From Villigracilis sp024434165 (GTDB lineage: Bacteria; Chloroflexota; Anaerolineae; Anaerolineales; Villigracilaceae), in assembly GCA_030263665.1 (NCBI GenBank), contig SZPK01000008.1:310001-374000 (forward strand): DNA of 64,000 bases, given 5' to 3'. Numbering within the stretch: the stretch's first letter is position 1; each line of letters opens with the position of its first letter. Position numbers and translations under genes: made by a program. This document shows positions 34,901-43,372 of this stretch, one piece after another. The notes under the pieces were generated by a model. The model did not search any database, had not been told where the DNA came from, and saw only the letters and a list, made by a program, of their open reading frames with translations.

Positions 34901-35940
34901 AAGCGGCACAAATCCCACACGATGAGGAAGTAGGCGTCGAATCCCATTTCGTGGACGACTTTAAGTTCGTAATCGAGTCTTTCGCGGACCTTGGGGCTGG
35001 CTGCGTCGTCCCCGTAGCGTTTCCCCGCTCCAGCCTCGCACAGCGAGCGCAGGTAACTTTCCGCGGTGTAGCCTTCCGGGACCGGGAATTCGGGCAGGTG
35101 ATAGCCCTTGAAGCCGAGGTCCACATTGCAGCGTTCGGCGATCAGCAGCGTGTTCGACAGCGCCTCAGGCACTTCGGCAAAGAGGCGGCTCATCTCCGCG
35201 GGCGAACGCAGGAAGTAGGAGTCATCGGTCATGCGCATGCGTTCGGGGTCGTTGAACGTGGAGTTGGTTTGAATCGCAAGCAGGATGTCCTGCAAGCGCG
35301 CGTCTTCCTGATTGATGTAATGCACGTCGTTGGTGGCGATGTAACGGGACGAATACCGCGCGCCCAGTTCCAGCAGTTTTTTGTTCAGGTCGGTGATCTC
35401 TTTGATGTTGTGGTGCTGGAGTTCGACGAAGAAACGGTCGGGACCGAAAACATCGTAATACCAGTTCCAGCGGCGGACGGCTTTTTCGGGGTTTTCTTCG
35501 AGCAGGGCGCGCGGAATCTCCGCCGACATACAGCCCGAAGTACAGATCAGCCCTTCGGAGTGAGCCGCCAAAAACTCGTGGTCAATGCGGGGGTAATAAT
35601 AGAAGCCCTCCATCTGGGCAGCGGACGCGATTTTCAGGAGGTTTTTGTATCCCGTTTCATTTTCCGCCAGCAGGAGCAGGTGCGAAGAGGTGCGGTCGAG
35701 TTTGGAGTCCCTGTCCTTCATGCCGCGCGCTGCCATGTAGGCTTCCAAGCCGATGATGGGCTTGACGCCAGCCTCCTTTGCGGCTTTGTAGAAATCAATC
35801 ACGCCGAACATCGTGCCGTGGTCGGTGATGGCGACGGCGGGCATGTCCATTTCCTTGACGCGCCTGACCAGCTTTCTGATGTTCGAGAAGCCGTCGAGCA
35901 GGGAATATTCAGTGTGGACGTGGAGGTGGGCGAAGGACAT
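31927..35940 (-). CDS. dnaE: DNA polymerase III alpha subunit
   Basis: Replicative polymerase, 1337 aa, longer than the usual ~1160. Order: PHP domain (HLHVHTEYSLLDG, TDHGTMFG), palm with catalytic PDIDLDF, fingers, helix-hairpin-helix region, OB fold (VRVAGLITGVRPYTTKTGKPMG), then a Pro/Ser/Lys-rich linker of about 150 residues (roughly 1080-1235) before a C-terminal domain (ITIILRPTGDKERDKRRIK). The linker holds an in-frame inverted-repeat insertion. Metal-binding PHP residues at the N-terminus look intact. Confidence 0.95.
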   Translation of the reverse strand: MSFAHLHVHTEYSLLDGFSNIRKLVRRVKEMDMPAVAITDHGTMFGVIDFYKAAKEAGVKPIIGLEAYMAARGMKDRDSKLDRTSSHLLLLAENETGYKNLLKIASAAQMEGFYYYPRIDHEFLAAHSEGLICTSGCMSAEIPRALLEENPEKAVRRWNWYYDVFGPDRFFVELQHHNIKEITDLNKKLLELGARYSSRYIATNDVHYINQEDARLQDILLAIQTNSTFNDPERMRMTDDSYFLRSPAEMSRLFAEVPEALSNTLLIAERCNVDLGFKGYHLPEFPVPEGYTAESYLRSLCEAGAGKRYGDDAASPKVRERLDYELKVVHEMGFDAYFLIVWDLCRFARDNGIWYNARGSAAGSIIAYTLEITMVDPLEHSLIFERFLNPGRISMPDIDLDFRDDRRHEMLEYCARKYGSDKVAQIITFGTMGAKAAIRDVARVMEVPLSEVDRVTKLVPFVSGRNTTMEDAMAVPEFKEIYNKNPQMREVIDLAAKMEGTVRNAGTHAAGVVISDKPIIEYLPLHRPTSGSEETPIKSVTQFEMGILDSLGMLKVDFLGLITLTVMARACDLIYKRHGIKFDLTNIPIDDPKSFELMGAGQTAGVFQVEGGGMTRWLVQMKPKNLDNIIAMVALYRPGPMQFIPDYIARMHGEAEVSYLHPAMEPIFKDTFGIPVYQEQLMRAAVELAGYTPSESDELRKAISKKKKEDIEKHRNKFVKGAVEKGMTQETAEAIYADWEEFARYGFNKSHAADYGVIAVQTAYLKAHYPAEYMTALMSASAGQTEKVAFYVADARSMGVPVLQPDINASEWDFSIEDIDGKPHIRFGLGAIKNVGQNAVQPIIDERLANGKFTDLNDFARRVDLRSVGKRSLECLIKVGALDSFGNRASLLAALDRIVAISSNHFRAADVGQMSLFGTTTGVVEEIHLPEVKDVDKRETLNWERELIGLYISDHPLNEYQATLAQIVSYFTGQLAEAGHEEKVRVAGLITGVRPYTTKTGKPMGFVQIEDIQGTVELVLFPRTWEQSKDKMIVGQIIIVEGKVDQGSTPPKILVDTVRTEIKVTTAAEDSTLKADAAPKPLLARSESQSPRRPESPQTQPKPAAIPRQNPTPKANPVGHALSVTDTPKQESHAASVTYQTAEPVPSYTPLASPQISGEFEETERGDDMPPPPENFPEGWETEWQPSFEDAAIAAKPAPKFKKDEPVTPPLVARAVEALTQAGVVNPLEDRDEAVIPSLYVPLARENKDKDHPPRQITIILRPTGDKERDKRRIKTLYGTLISYHGRDKFSFQIFENGKGHLIDFPNDTTRICPELLERLKKLMGEETWRVEEITFQ
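32524..32589 (-). repeat. Double inverted repeat inserted in frame in dnaE
   Basis: GTAGGTCACGC at the left and GCGTGACCTAC at the right are perfect complements. Each arm is itself a small hairpin (GTCACGCTTGCTGCGTGAC and GTCACGCTCAAAGCGTGAC). It encodes about 22 residues of the DnaE linker near position 1118-1139 (VGHALSVTD, ESHAASVTY). Confidence 0.8.
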
Positions 35941-35976
35941 GGTCTGTTTGTCGAGTAGTTAGTTGGTCGCCTGGTC

Positions 35977-36017
35977 ACATAGTCTACTGGTTTGACTAAA
36001 CGACTATCAGACTATGT
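35977..36017. repeat. Inverted repeat upstream of dnaE
   Basis: ACATAGTCT (35977-35985) and AGACTATGT (36009-36017), with further GACTA/TAGTC words around it from about 35955 to 36033. It lies in the dnaE leader and could fold into a hairpin. The remainder of the 36018-36155 spacer shows no gene. Confidence 0.6.
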
Positions 36018-36155
36018 AACTACAAGACTAAACGGCATTATAGCACGCATGTTCAGGTTATTCCCCTACGGGCGGCTTAAAGTTTTGCAGCAAAAAAACG
36101 GGCTTGATGTGTAACGCCGGGATGCCGCCGCCCAACTCCCGAAGTGTGAATGCAG

Positions 36156-37739
36156 CTACGGAGCCGACGTTCCGTGCCGGCGATATACGAGTTTGCCCTT
36201 GATCACGGCTTCAAGATAGTAGTTTGCTTCGATGTATGCCAGAACTTCATCGAGGTTGCCGGGGGGATTTGCAGGATAGACCCCCATGGCTTTTTGCTCT
36301 TCGCGTTTGGCGGGGTCGAGCGATGGGATGGTCAGCCGTCCCATGTCAACGATGAGGACGGGGCGATTGCGTTGGATGTCTTCGAAGAAATCGTCGTTGA
36401 GGCGGTCGGAGATTTCCGAATCCACAAGGTTGGGATAGAACAGGGTCGAGTGGGGCGCGTCGCGGTGCGACATGAGATTTTCTCCAGGGTGGGTCGCCCA
36501 GAATAAAACCGTCTCGTTCGGGCGGGTGTGATTCTCCACGTAAATGGAGATGGGCGAGCGCAGTTCCCTTTCGGAGGAAGTGAAAAGACGGTCGAAGGCT
36601 TTGAAGTAGGCAGAGGCGCGCCCGGAAAGGGTGAAGAAGAGAATGGCGAAAAATAACGAGGCGACGGTAAGAAGTGATGAATAACGGACACCCAGTGACT
36701 TGTACTTTGTAACCTGCAGCACGGAATGGAGGAAGCAGCCGGCAAGCAATGCGATGTATGGCAGCCAGTTCATGAAGTAGTGACTGTAGCTGCGCCTGGC
36801 GGGGTCGCTGAGGAGAACGGCGGCGGGCGTTCCGACGAGGAGAACGATGTACAAGGGAAGATACGGGCTTTTGATCACCTCCCTGATCTTTGCAAGGATA
36901 AGAAGGTATCCGGCGAGCCCGACCCACGCTGCAAGGTTAAGGAATTCGAATCCGACCTTCAGCGGAGAAGCGGCGGAAAGTTCCGTTTCGCTGTAAGTCA
37001 GGTTATAGATGATTGACGCTTCGAGCATGGGTCGAAACAGGCCGTGATAGGCAAAATAAGCCGAGGTGACCGCGAGGGGAATGAGCATCCCAAACGTGAC
37101 CCAGAAAATCGCCGTGAAGAACGACTGAAAGTCGCGCTTCCATAAAAAAAGGAAAGCGCCGAAGATGAGGATGGTCACCGCTTCGACAACGGCGTTGTTC
37201 GGGCGGAAGAGAAGGCTGATGGAGAAGAGCAGGCCCAGGGTCAGGTTGAAGAGGCGGTGTTTGGGGGTTTGAATCAGATTAAGGAGAAGAGTCAGCGCGA
37301 GGAAGTGAAAGACCAGCGGATATTCTTCCGTAAAATTGCCGCCTTGCAGGGTGAAATCCAAGCCCCAAAGCCAGGTGAAGATTCCGAAGATTGCGGGCGC
37401 GGTTCCCCAAAGTTTTTTCAACAAATGATACGAAGCGGCGACGGCGGAAAAAAGAAAGGCGAATTCGACGAGCCAGATTCCCCAGCGCAACCCACGCCCG
37501 AGGCGCAGGGCGAAGGCGTTTAGATAGAAGATACCCGGCGGTTTGCTCTCCCAAACGTCCTGGTAGGGCAGGTATCCTTTTGCGATCTGTTTGCCGATGT
37601 AGGCATAGAATCCATAATCGCGCGTCGGGATCTCGACCCCAGGATTGGCTTGTGTGAGGACGGTCAGCGCGAGAATGGCAAAGAGAAGCAGCGATAAAAA
37701 CAACTGCAAAGCGGGACGAACAGCGGCATCTCTTGTCAT
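36156..37739 (-). CDS. Multi-pass GT-C glycosyltransferase (ArnT/PMT-like)
   Basis: 527 aa with about ten hydrophobic segments. The first exterior loop has the GT-C pattern PTRDYGFYAYIGKQIAKGYLPYQDVWESKPPGIFYLNA, where an acidic residue is the likely catalytic base. A C-terminal soluble part follows (VENHTRPNETVLFW...). It likely transfers a sugar from a polyprenyl-phosphate carrier to a surface glycan or protein. Acceptor unknown. Confidence 0.8.
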   Translation of the reverse strand: MTRDAAVRPALQLFLSLLLFAILALTVLTQANPGVEIPTRDYGFYAYIGKQIAKGYLPYQDVWESKPPGIFYLNAFALRLGRGLRWGIWLVEFAFLFSAVAASYHLLKKLWGTAPAIFGIFTWLWGLDFTLQGGNFTEEYPLVFHFLALTLLLNLIQTPKHRLFNLTLGLLFSISLLFRPNNAVVEAVTILIFGAFLFLWKRDFQSFFTAIFWVTFGMLIPLAVTSAYFAYHGLFRPMLEASIIYNLTYSETELSAASPLKVGFEFLNLAAWVGLAGYLLILAKIREVIKSPYLPLYIVLLVGTPAAVLLSDPARRSYSHYFMNWLPYIALLAGCFLHSVLQVTKYKSLGVRYSSLLTVASLFFAILFFTLSGRASAYFKAFDRLFTSSERELRSPISIYVENHTRPNETVLFWATHPGENLMSHRDAPHSTLFYPNLVDSEISDRLNDDFFEDIQRNRPVLIVDMGRLTIPSLDPAKREEQKAMGVYPANPPGNLDEVLAYIEANYYLEAVIKGKLVYRRHGTSAP

Positions 37740-37868
37740 TTTGCCTTTTTGGGGTGAGTGGAATTATACATTGAGCTTTTACATCCCTGCAACGATTAAA
37801 CGGACATTTACGGGATAAAATATAAGTTGTTTTTCGTCCGTTCCCTAGTTGGATAAGCACGGATATCC

Positions 37869-40800
37869 ATGTCCCCAATTCCCGTAAGCAAAACCAAGAT
37901 CGTCCCGCCCCGCCGCCGCGAGGAACTGATCACCCGTCAGCGGCTGCTGGATATGCTGTTCGAGGCGCTGGATAAAAAACTGACGCTCGTCTCCGCCCCC
38001 GCCGGATACGGGAAGACCTCCCTGTTGATTGACCTGGCTGCTCAAAGCGACCTGCCCTGCTGCTGGCTGGCGCTGGATGAACTCGACCGCGAACCCCAGC
38101 GTTTTGCCGCGTATTTTATCGCCGCGCTGGCGGAGCGCTTCCCGACGTTCGGCAGCCGGTCGAACAGCGTGCTGGAGGGGATGAACTCGTTCGAGCAGGA
38201 TATGGAACGTCTGCTGGTCACGCTCGTGAACGAACTGTACGAGCGCGTCAAAGAACATTTCATTTTTGTTTTGGACGATTTCCACCTGCTTGAGGGGGTC
38301 TCGTCCATCAGTTCCTTTGTGAATCGTTTCGTGCAGCTGATGGACGACAACTGTCACCTCGTCATTTCCTCGCGCATGCTGGCAACCCTGACCGACCTGC
38401 CCCTGCTTGTGGCGCGTGAGCAGGTGAGCGGCTTGGGATTTTCCGACCTCGCCTTCCGTGCGGATGAGCTCCAGGCGCTGGTATTGCAGAACAGCGGAAA
38501 ACACATCTCCGACGAAGAGGCGAACAGGCTCATCGAGGAATCCGAAGGGTGGATCACGGGCTTGCAGTTCTCCGGCGCGGGCATCCTGCGAAAGAAACCG
38601 GCGTCTGTGTTTGAAGACGGCGCGGGGTTGTTCGATTACCTGGGTCAGCAGGTGCTCGACCGCCAGCCGCCCGAATTGAGGGAATTCATCCTGCGCACCT
38701 CGCTGTTGGGCGAATTCGACGCGCAGCTTTGCGAATCTGTGCTTGCCCCGTTCTACCCGGAACCGCAAAACTGGCAGAACTGGATCAGGATGGTCACGCG
38801 CAACAACCTTTTTGCGCTGCCCGTCGGCGAGGATGGAAGATGGCTGCGGTATCACCACCTGTTTCTGAATTTTATCCGTCAGCGCTTCGAGATCGAACGC
38901 CCCGCTGAAGTAAAGCCGATCCTCTCCCGGCTGCAACTGGCGTACGAAAAAATGGGGGAATGGGGCAGGGCGCATCAGATCTGCCGGCAGCTGAACGATA
39001 CCCAGGCGCTTGCAGGGTTGATCGAGCGCGCAGGCACCTCCATGCTGCAAAGCGCGCACCTGACCATTGAATCCTGGCTGAATGAATTGCCGCCGTCCAT
39101 GCTGAGGACGAAACCCGGATTGCTCTCCATCCGCGGGACCATTGCCTATACCAAAGGAGACCTGCAGGAAGGGCTGGATCTGCTGGCAAAGGCGGAGAAA
39201 ATCTATCGGAAGGAAAAGGATGTTCCCGGTCTGATTCTGACGTTGATCCGGCGGGGGTCGGCGCTGCGTTTTGCCGGGGAGTATGAAGCGTCGCTGCGCG
39301 ACGCGGAGGAGGTCATCGAACTTACGAAAGACAACGACGACGTGCAGGTGTTGTATGCCGACGCCCTGCGCATCAAGGGACTGGCTTTATACCGGCTGGG
39401 AAGGACCAACCAGGCTGTTCCGGTATTGGAGCGCGCGCTGGAGTTGTGTCGTTTGTACGACAAAGCCAACCTGCCGCTTCTTCTGATGGAAACGGGGATG
39501 GTGTATCGCGGGGTTGGCAATTTTGCAGACGCTCAGAAATCCTACGAGCAGGCATTGACTATCTGGCGGCAGGAGGGGAATCTATACTTCCAGGCGAGTT
39601 TGTTGAACAATCTCGGGGTTTTTTATCAATTCCTGGGCGAATACGAAAAGTCTGCGCTGGCGTACGAGGAGGGATTGCTTTGCGCCCAACGCATCCATGA
39701 TGCGCGCCTGAACGTCCTGATCTCCATCGGCTTTGGAGATTTGTATGCAGAGTTGGAAGACTTCGAAATGGCGCGTCACAACTACCAACATGCGGAAAGT
39801 GCCCTGCAGGGCATGGACAATCGCTTTCTCATCCATTCGCTTGCACTCGCGCGGGCGAATCTGGCGTTCCTGCAAAGGGATTCCGCCCTTGCAAATGAGA
39901 TCGTCGGCGAGGTAGGAGATTCGATCAATTCAAGCAATTCAAAATATGAAAAAAGCCTGCTCGACCTGCTGTGTGGGCGGCTGTATTTACTGGATGGGAA
40001 TTGCAAAGAGGCGCTGGATAAGTTCACCGAATCCGAAAACCGGTTTTCCGAGGACGGCAGGGTCGCGGAGGCGTGCGCGGCGCGGATTTGGCGCGCAGCA
40101 GCCTGTTTTCAAGCAGGGGATTCCGGGGCGGCGTTGCAGATTTTGAGCGAACTCACCACAAGTCGTGGAAAGATCCTCCACCCGGCGCTGGTCGCCGCGC
40201 ACCAAGCGCACGAATGGCTGGCGGGATTGCAGTCCGCTCCGGGAGTCGGGCGCGCGGTTCGCGATCTGCTGTCACAGGCTGAACGGTTCGGGGGCAGTAG
40301 TATCCCAACCATCCGTCGGCAGTTGAGGCGCCAGGTGCGGGTGATTTCCAGCCCCACACCCCGGCTGGTCATCCAGGCGTTTGGGCAGGCTGTGGTGAGC
40401 ATGGATGGCAGACCGCTGACGCTCTCCGACTGGCAAACCCAATCGGTGCGGGAGTTATTTTTCTTTTTCCTCGCATCCACCAAGCCGCTCACCCGCGAGC
40501 AGGTTGGGGAGGCGCTTTGGAGGGAAATGTACGAGCCATCGAAATTGAAATTGCGGTTCAAGAACGAAGTCTACCGCCTGCGGCGTGCCGTTGGGCAGGA
40601 TGTCATCCAGTTCAAGGACGTTTACTATTCGTTCAACCGCAATTTGGACTATGAATACGATGTGGAAGCGTTCGAGTCGTTTCTCTCCCGGGCGAAAGCC
40701 GCAAAGGAATCGGGCGAAAAGATGGATTTTTACCAGCGCGCAGTGGACCTGGTGCGCGGTCCCTACCTCAACGACCTGTACGCAGATTGGGCAACCCAGG

Positions 40801-41087
40801 ACCGCGAACGCCTGCGGCTGGCTCATCTTGACGCGCTTTTGGCTCTCGCGGAATTGTATCTGAAACAAGCCCAGCCTCAAACCGCCATTGCCATTTGCCA
40901 GCGTATGTTGGAGATTGACCCCGGGAATGAAACCGCCTACCGAATATCCATGCAAGCCTCCCACCGGCAGGGAGACCGGGCTTCGATCACCCGTTTCTAT
41001 CAGGCTTGCAGCGAAGCGCTGCGGCAGATGTTCAACCTGCCGCCCTCCAAAGAGACCGAGGAATTGTATCGGCAGCTGACAAAATAA
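37869..41087 (+). CDS. MalT-like AAA/TPR regulator with C-terminal BTAD (SARP-type)
   Basis: 1072 aa. N-terminal STAND ATPase with Walker A APAGYGKTSL (about residues 43-52), then a winged-helix segment and a long stretch of TPR helices (residues about 380-800). The C-terminus has an OmpR-like DNA-binding wing (QAFGQAVVSMDGRPLTLSDWQTQSVRELFFFFL) and bacterial transcriptional activation domain repeats. Such proteins act as ligand-triggered activators. It is divergent from the glycosyltransferase and upstream of the small-peptide/DUF5317 cassette, a possible target. Confidence 0.9.
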   Translation: MSPIPVSKTKIVPPRRREELITRQRLLDMLFEALDKKLTLVSAPAGYGKTSLLIDLAAQSDLPCCWLALDELDREPQRFAAYFIAALAERFPTFGSRSNSVLEGMNSFEQDMERLLVTLVNELYERVKEHFIFVLDDFHLLEGVSSISSFVNRFVQLMDDNCHLVISSRMLATLTDLPLLVAREQVSGLGFSDLAFRADELQALVLQNSGKHISDEEANRLIEESEGWITGLQFSGAGILRKKPASVFEDGAGLFDYLGQQVLDRQPPELREFILRTSLLGEFDAQLCESVLAPFYPEPQNWQNWIRMVTRNNLFALPVGEDGRWLRYHHLFLNFIRQRFEIERPAEVKPILSRLQLAYEKMGEWGRAHQICRQLNDTQALAGLIERAGTSMLQSAHLTIESWLNELPPSMLRTKPGLLSIRGTIAYTKGDLQEGLDLLAKAEKIYRKEKDVPGLILTLIRRGSALRFAGEYEASLRDAEEVIELTKDNDDVQVLYADALRIKGLALYRLGRTNQAVPVLERALELCRLYDKANLPLLLMETGMVYRGVGNFADAQKSYEQALTIWRQEGNLYFQASLLNNLGVFYQFLGEYEKSALAYEEGLLCAQRIHDARLNVLISIGFGDLYAELEDFEMARHNYQHAESALQGMDNRFLIHSLALARANLAFLQRDSALANEIVGEVGDSINSSNSKYEKSLLDLLCGRLYLLDGNCKEALDKFTESENRFSEDGRVAEACAARIWRAAACFQAGDSGAALQILSELTTSRGKILHPALVAAHQAHEWLAGLQSAPGVGRAVRDLLSQAERFGGSSIPTIRRQLRRQVRVISSPTPRLVIQAFGQAVVSMDGRPLTLSDWQTQSVRELFFFFLASTKPLTREQVGEALWREMYEPSKLKLRFKNEVYRLRRAVGQDVIQFKDVYYSFNRNLDYEYDVEAFESFLSRAKAAKESGEKMDFYQRAVDLVRGPYLNDLYADWATQDRERLRLAHLDALLALAELYLKQAQPQTAIAICQRMLEIDPGNETAYRISMQASHRQGDRASITRFYQACSEALRQMFNLPPSKETEELYRQLTK

Positions 41088-41118
41088 TCTCCCGCAGACA
41101 TCCCGTCCACAAAGTGAA

Positions 41119-41150
41119 AATCAGCCCAAAAAGGCTGATTTTTTGTTTTT
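41119..41150 (+). terminator. Rho-independent terminator after the regulator gene
   Basis: A 10-bp stem (AAAATCAGCC with GGCTGATTTT) and a T-rich tail (TTTTTTGTTTTTTT). The next gene therefore needs its own promoter within 41150-41222. Confidence 0.9.
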
Positions 41151-41222
41151 TTGAAGCCTGTTTTGAAGCCTGGCGGCTGATATTCTGATTTTATCAAAAC
41201 CAGATAGAAAGGAAAATTTGCC

Positions 41223-41366
41223 ATGAAAAACAAACTGAATCTCCTTGTCCTGTCCGCTTCAAAGATCAACCGCCAGCACATCCAGCTCTTTTTTGTACTA
41301 CTCTCCCTGACCATGCTGGTCCTCGGCGCAGGCGCGCCGGAAGATGGCGGTGGGACCAGCCGATAG
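41223..41366 (+). CDS. 47-residue hydrophobic small protein
   Basis: Short open frame with an AGAAAGGAAA ribosome site. It starts MKNKLNLLVLSASKINRQ, has a membrane-like stretch (IQLFFVLLSLTMLVLGAG) and ends PEDGGGTSR. Its stop overlaps the next start by one base, so the pair is translationally coupled. It might be a membrane peptide or a leader-type peptide. Not recognised as a named family. Confidence 0.6.
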   Translation: MKNKLNLLVLSASKINRQHIQLFFVLLSLTMLVLGAGAPEDGGGTSR

Positions 41367-41953
41367 TGATTCTCCTGGTTGCCGTTTTGGCTGGTCTCCT
41401 GGTTGGAATGGGCAGGGCGCGGTTGAATGGACAACTCTATCAGACGCCCGCGTTGCAGCACCTCTGGTTGGTTTTTGTCGCCTTCCTGCCCCAGTTCGTC
41501 ATACTCTACATTCCAGCCGCCCGGCAACAAACGCCCGATTTGTGGGCAGCAGTCTTTCTGACGGCTTCACAACTGCTCCTGCTAACATTTGCCTGGCTCA
41601 ACCGGGCACTGCCCGGAATGAAAATCCTGCTCATCGGCGCGGCGCTCAATTTTGCGGTCATGGCGGCGAACGGCGGGTTCATGCCCATCAGCCCGCAAAC
41701 AGCCAGCCGTCTCATCCCGGAAGAGGCGGTTGCGGATATTCCCACCGGGGAGCGTTTCGGCACAAAGGACATCCTCCTCCCGCCGGAAGATACCCTCTTC
41801 GAGGGGCTTGCGGATCGTTTCCTGCCCCCAGCCTGGTTCCCGTATCAGGTGGCTTTCAGTCTTGGCGATGTTTTTCTGGCGATCGGTGTCTTCTGGTTAT
41901 TAGCCAGTCAGCCGGCAAAATCAATACCATTAGCGAAAAGGATCACGACATGA
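41366..41953 (+). CDS. DUF5317 family membrane protein
   Basis: 195 aa, GTG start coupled to the preceding small gene. Five or so hydrophobic segments with the family feature MAANGGFMPIS followed by a polar loop (PPEDTLFEGLADRFL). Function unknown. It ends in an ATGA overlap with the next gene. Confidence 0.8.
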   Translation: MILLVAVLAGLLVGMGRARLNGQLYQTPALQHLWLVFVAFLPQFVILYIPAARQQTPDLWAAVFLTASQLLLLTFAWLNRALPGMKILLIGAALNFAVMAANGGFMPISPQTASRLIPEEAVADIPTGERFGTKDILLPPEDTLFEGLADRFLPPAWFPYQVAFSLGDVFLAIGVFWLLASQPAKSIPLAKRITT

Positions 41954-42231
41954 TCACCTCATTTACCTACCAGACGAATTTACAACAAATGAAAGTGACC
42001 CCGGTCACGGACCCGAACGGGTTGAGCCGGGTCTTTGCTGCGGCGGTCGTCAACCGCCAATTCTGCGATATGTTGTTGAAAAACCCCCTGGAGGCGCTCC
42101 AGAACGGCTATCTGGGCGAGACGTTCACGCTCACCAAGGAAGAAAAAGACCTGATCGCCTCCATCCGCGCCGAGTCCCTGCCGGACCTCGCCAGGCAGGT
42201 GTATCAATCGCTTTCGAGTCAGTATCAATAA
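41950..42231 (+). CDS. Os1348-type NHLP-clan protein
   Basis: 93 aa. Family signature FAAAVVNRQFCDMLLKNPLEALQNGYLGETFTLTKEEKDLIASIRAESLPDLA. The NHLP clan includes nitrile-hydratase-like leader peptides of ribosomal natural products. The Os1348 group, however, has no proven product, and no modifying enzyme is seen next to it. It is coupled to DUF5317 upstream and only 3 bases from the HD-GYP gene. Confidence 0.75.
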   Translation: MITSFTYQTNLQQMKVTPVTDPNGLSRVFAAAVVNRQFCDMLLKNPLEALQNGYLGETFTLTKEEKDLIASIRAESLPDLARQVYQSLSSQYQ

Positions 42232-42234
42232 GAG

Positions 42235-43272
42235 ATGCAGTTTTATTCTTCGGCTTCCCCGGATATGAATTCACAGAGTCCTGAAGGCTTGGGGGTACAG
42301 AACGACATGAAACTTCAGATTTTCCTGCCTTCCGCTCCCAACCCCCCGATTTTCAACCTCGGGCTGGCAGACATGCTGGATGAGGTCGAAGATCTTCTTT
42401 TTACGGTGGACGTGCAAGGGAGGGTGCTTTCCTTCAAAGCAAGGAACGGCGTCAATTTGAGCCATTTCAAGCCATCCAGCCTGATGGTTCGGGATATGGT
42501 GCCCGCCCGCACACGCCTGAAATATGAACACGCTTTCAGCCAGGTTACAGACGGCAGCCGGTTTGCCATGTTTGAGGTCATGCTCTCCCTGCCGGAAAAA
42601 GGCGCAGCCTGGTTCGAGTTCCGTTTTCTTCCAATCATGGATCAGAACCTGGCATTGTTCGTTTGGAATGTCAGCGGGTATAAAGCGCTCTCCAAAACCG
42701 TTGCCAACGCCCCCATTTTCATCAACAAGATGATCGAGGGCTGGTCACGCGCGCTCTATCTGCGAGACTTTGAAACGGAAGATCATACCCGGCGCGTGGT
42801 TGCGACAACCATGCAGCTCGCCAGGCGGCTCGGCGTTCCCGAATATGAAATGGTACACATCCGCCGCGGCGGGGAACTGCACGATATCGGGAAGATCGCC
42901 ATTCCCGACCATATCCTGCTGAAAAATGGGGCGCTCTCGAAGGAAGAAAGAGAGATCATGCAGAAACATCCCATGATCGCCGCCGAGATCATGAAAGGAA
43001 TTCCTCAAATCGAGCGTGCTATGGTCATTCCGCGCTCGCACCACGAGAAATGGGATGGAAGCGGATACCCGGAAGGGCTCAAAGGCGAAAGCATTCCCCT
43101 GTTCGCGCGAATCTTTGCTCTTGCAGATGTCTACGACGCCCTGACTTCCGACAGACCCTATCGCCGCGCATGGTCCAAGGCGGATGCGCTTGCTTATATT
43201 CACACGGAATCGGGCAGGTATTTCGATCCGTCCATTACGCCCGTGTTTCTGGATATGCTCTCGGAAGGATGA
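42235..43272 (+). CDS. PAS-like/HD-GYP cyclic-di-GMP phosphodiesterase
   Basis: 345 aa. The N-terminal half resembles a PAS sensor fold (DEVEDLLFTVDVQGRVLSFKARNG). The C-terminal HD-GYP domain has LHDIGKIAIPDHILLKNG, HPMIAAEIMKGI, HHEKWDGSGYPEGL and ALADVYDALTSDRPYR, with all metal and GYP residues intact. It should hydrolyse cyclic di-GMP. It is the last gene of the cassette; the hairpin at 43341 follows. Confidence 0.9.
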   Translation: MQFYSSASPDMNSQSPEGLGVQNDMKLQIFLPSAPNPPIFNLGLADMLDEVEDLLFTVDVQGRVLSFKARNGVNLSHFKPSSLMVRDMVPARTRLKYEHAFSQVTDGSRFAMFEVMLSLPEKGAAWFEFRFLPIMDQNLALFVWNVSGYKALSKTVANAPIFINKMIEGWSRALYLRDFETEDHTRRVVATTMQLARRLGVPEYEMVHIRRGGELHDIGKIAIPDHILLKNGALSKEEREIMQKHPMIAAEIMKGIPQIERAMVIPRSHHEKWDGSGYPEGLKGESIPLFARIFALADVYDALTSDRPYRRAWSKADALAYIHTESGRYFDPSITPVFLDMLSEG

Positions 43273-43340
43273 TTTTGATTCGCTTTTCGGCGCATCGGGG
43301 ATTCGGAGGGGAAGCCTGATGCGAAAGGGGTCTTATGGGG

Positions 43341-43368
43341 TACGCGCCGGTCTTTACACCGGCGCGTA
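43341..43368. terminator. Long perfect hairpin between convergent genes
   Basis: An 11-bp perfect stem (TACGCGCCGGT with ACCGGCGCGTA) with six-base loop. The tail GTAATCTTT is weakly U-rich. It lies between the HD-GYP gene (+) and the XRE-membrane gene (-), and could terminate one or both or be a repeat unit. Confidence 0.6.
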
Positions 43369-43372
43369 ATCT

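Noticed and set aside
34417..35958. 513-codon plus-strand frame opposite the dnaE start
   Set aside because: Antisense to the conserved PHP and polymerase domains; no recognisable motif.
41951..42231. Os1348-type protein as a proven RiPP precursor
   Set aside because: No cyclodehydratase, radical SAM maturase or transporter gene is adjacent; the NHLP-clan label alone does not show a natural product.
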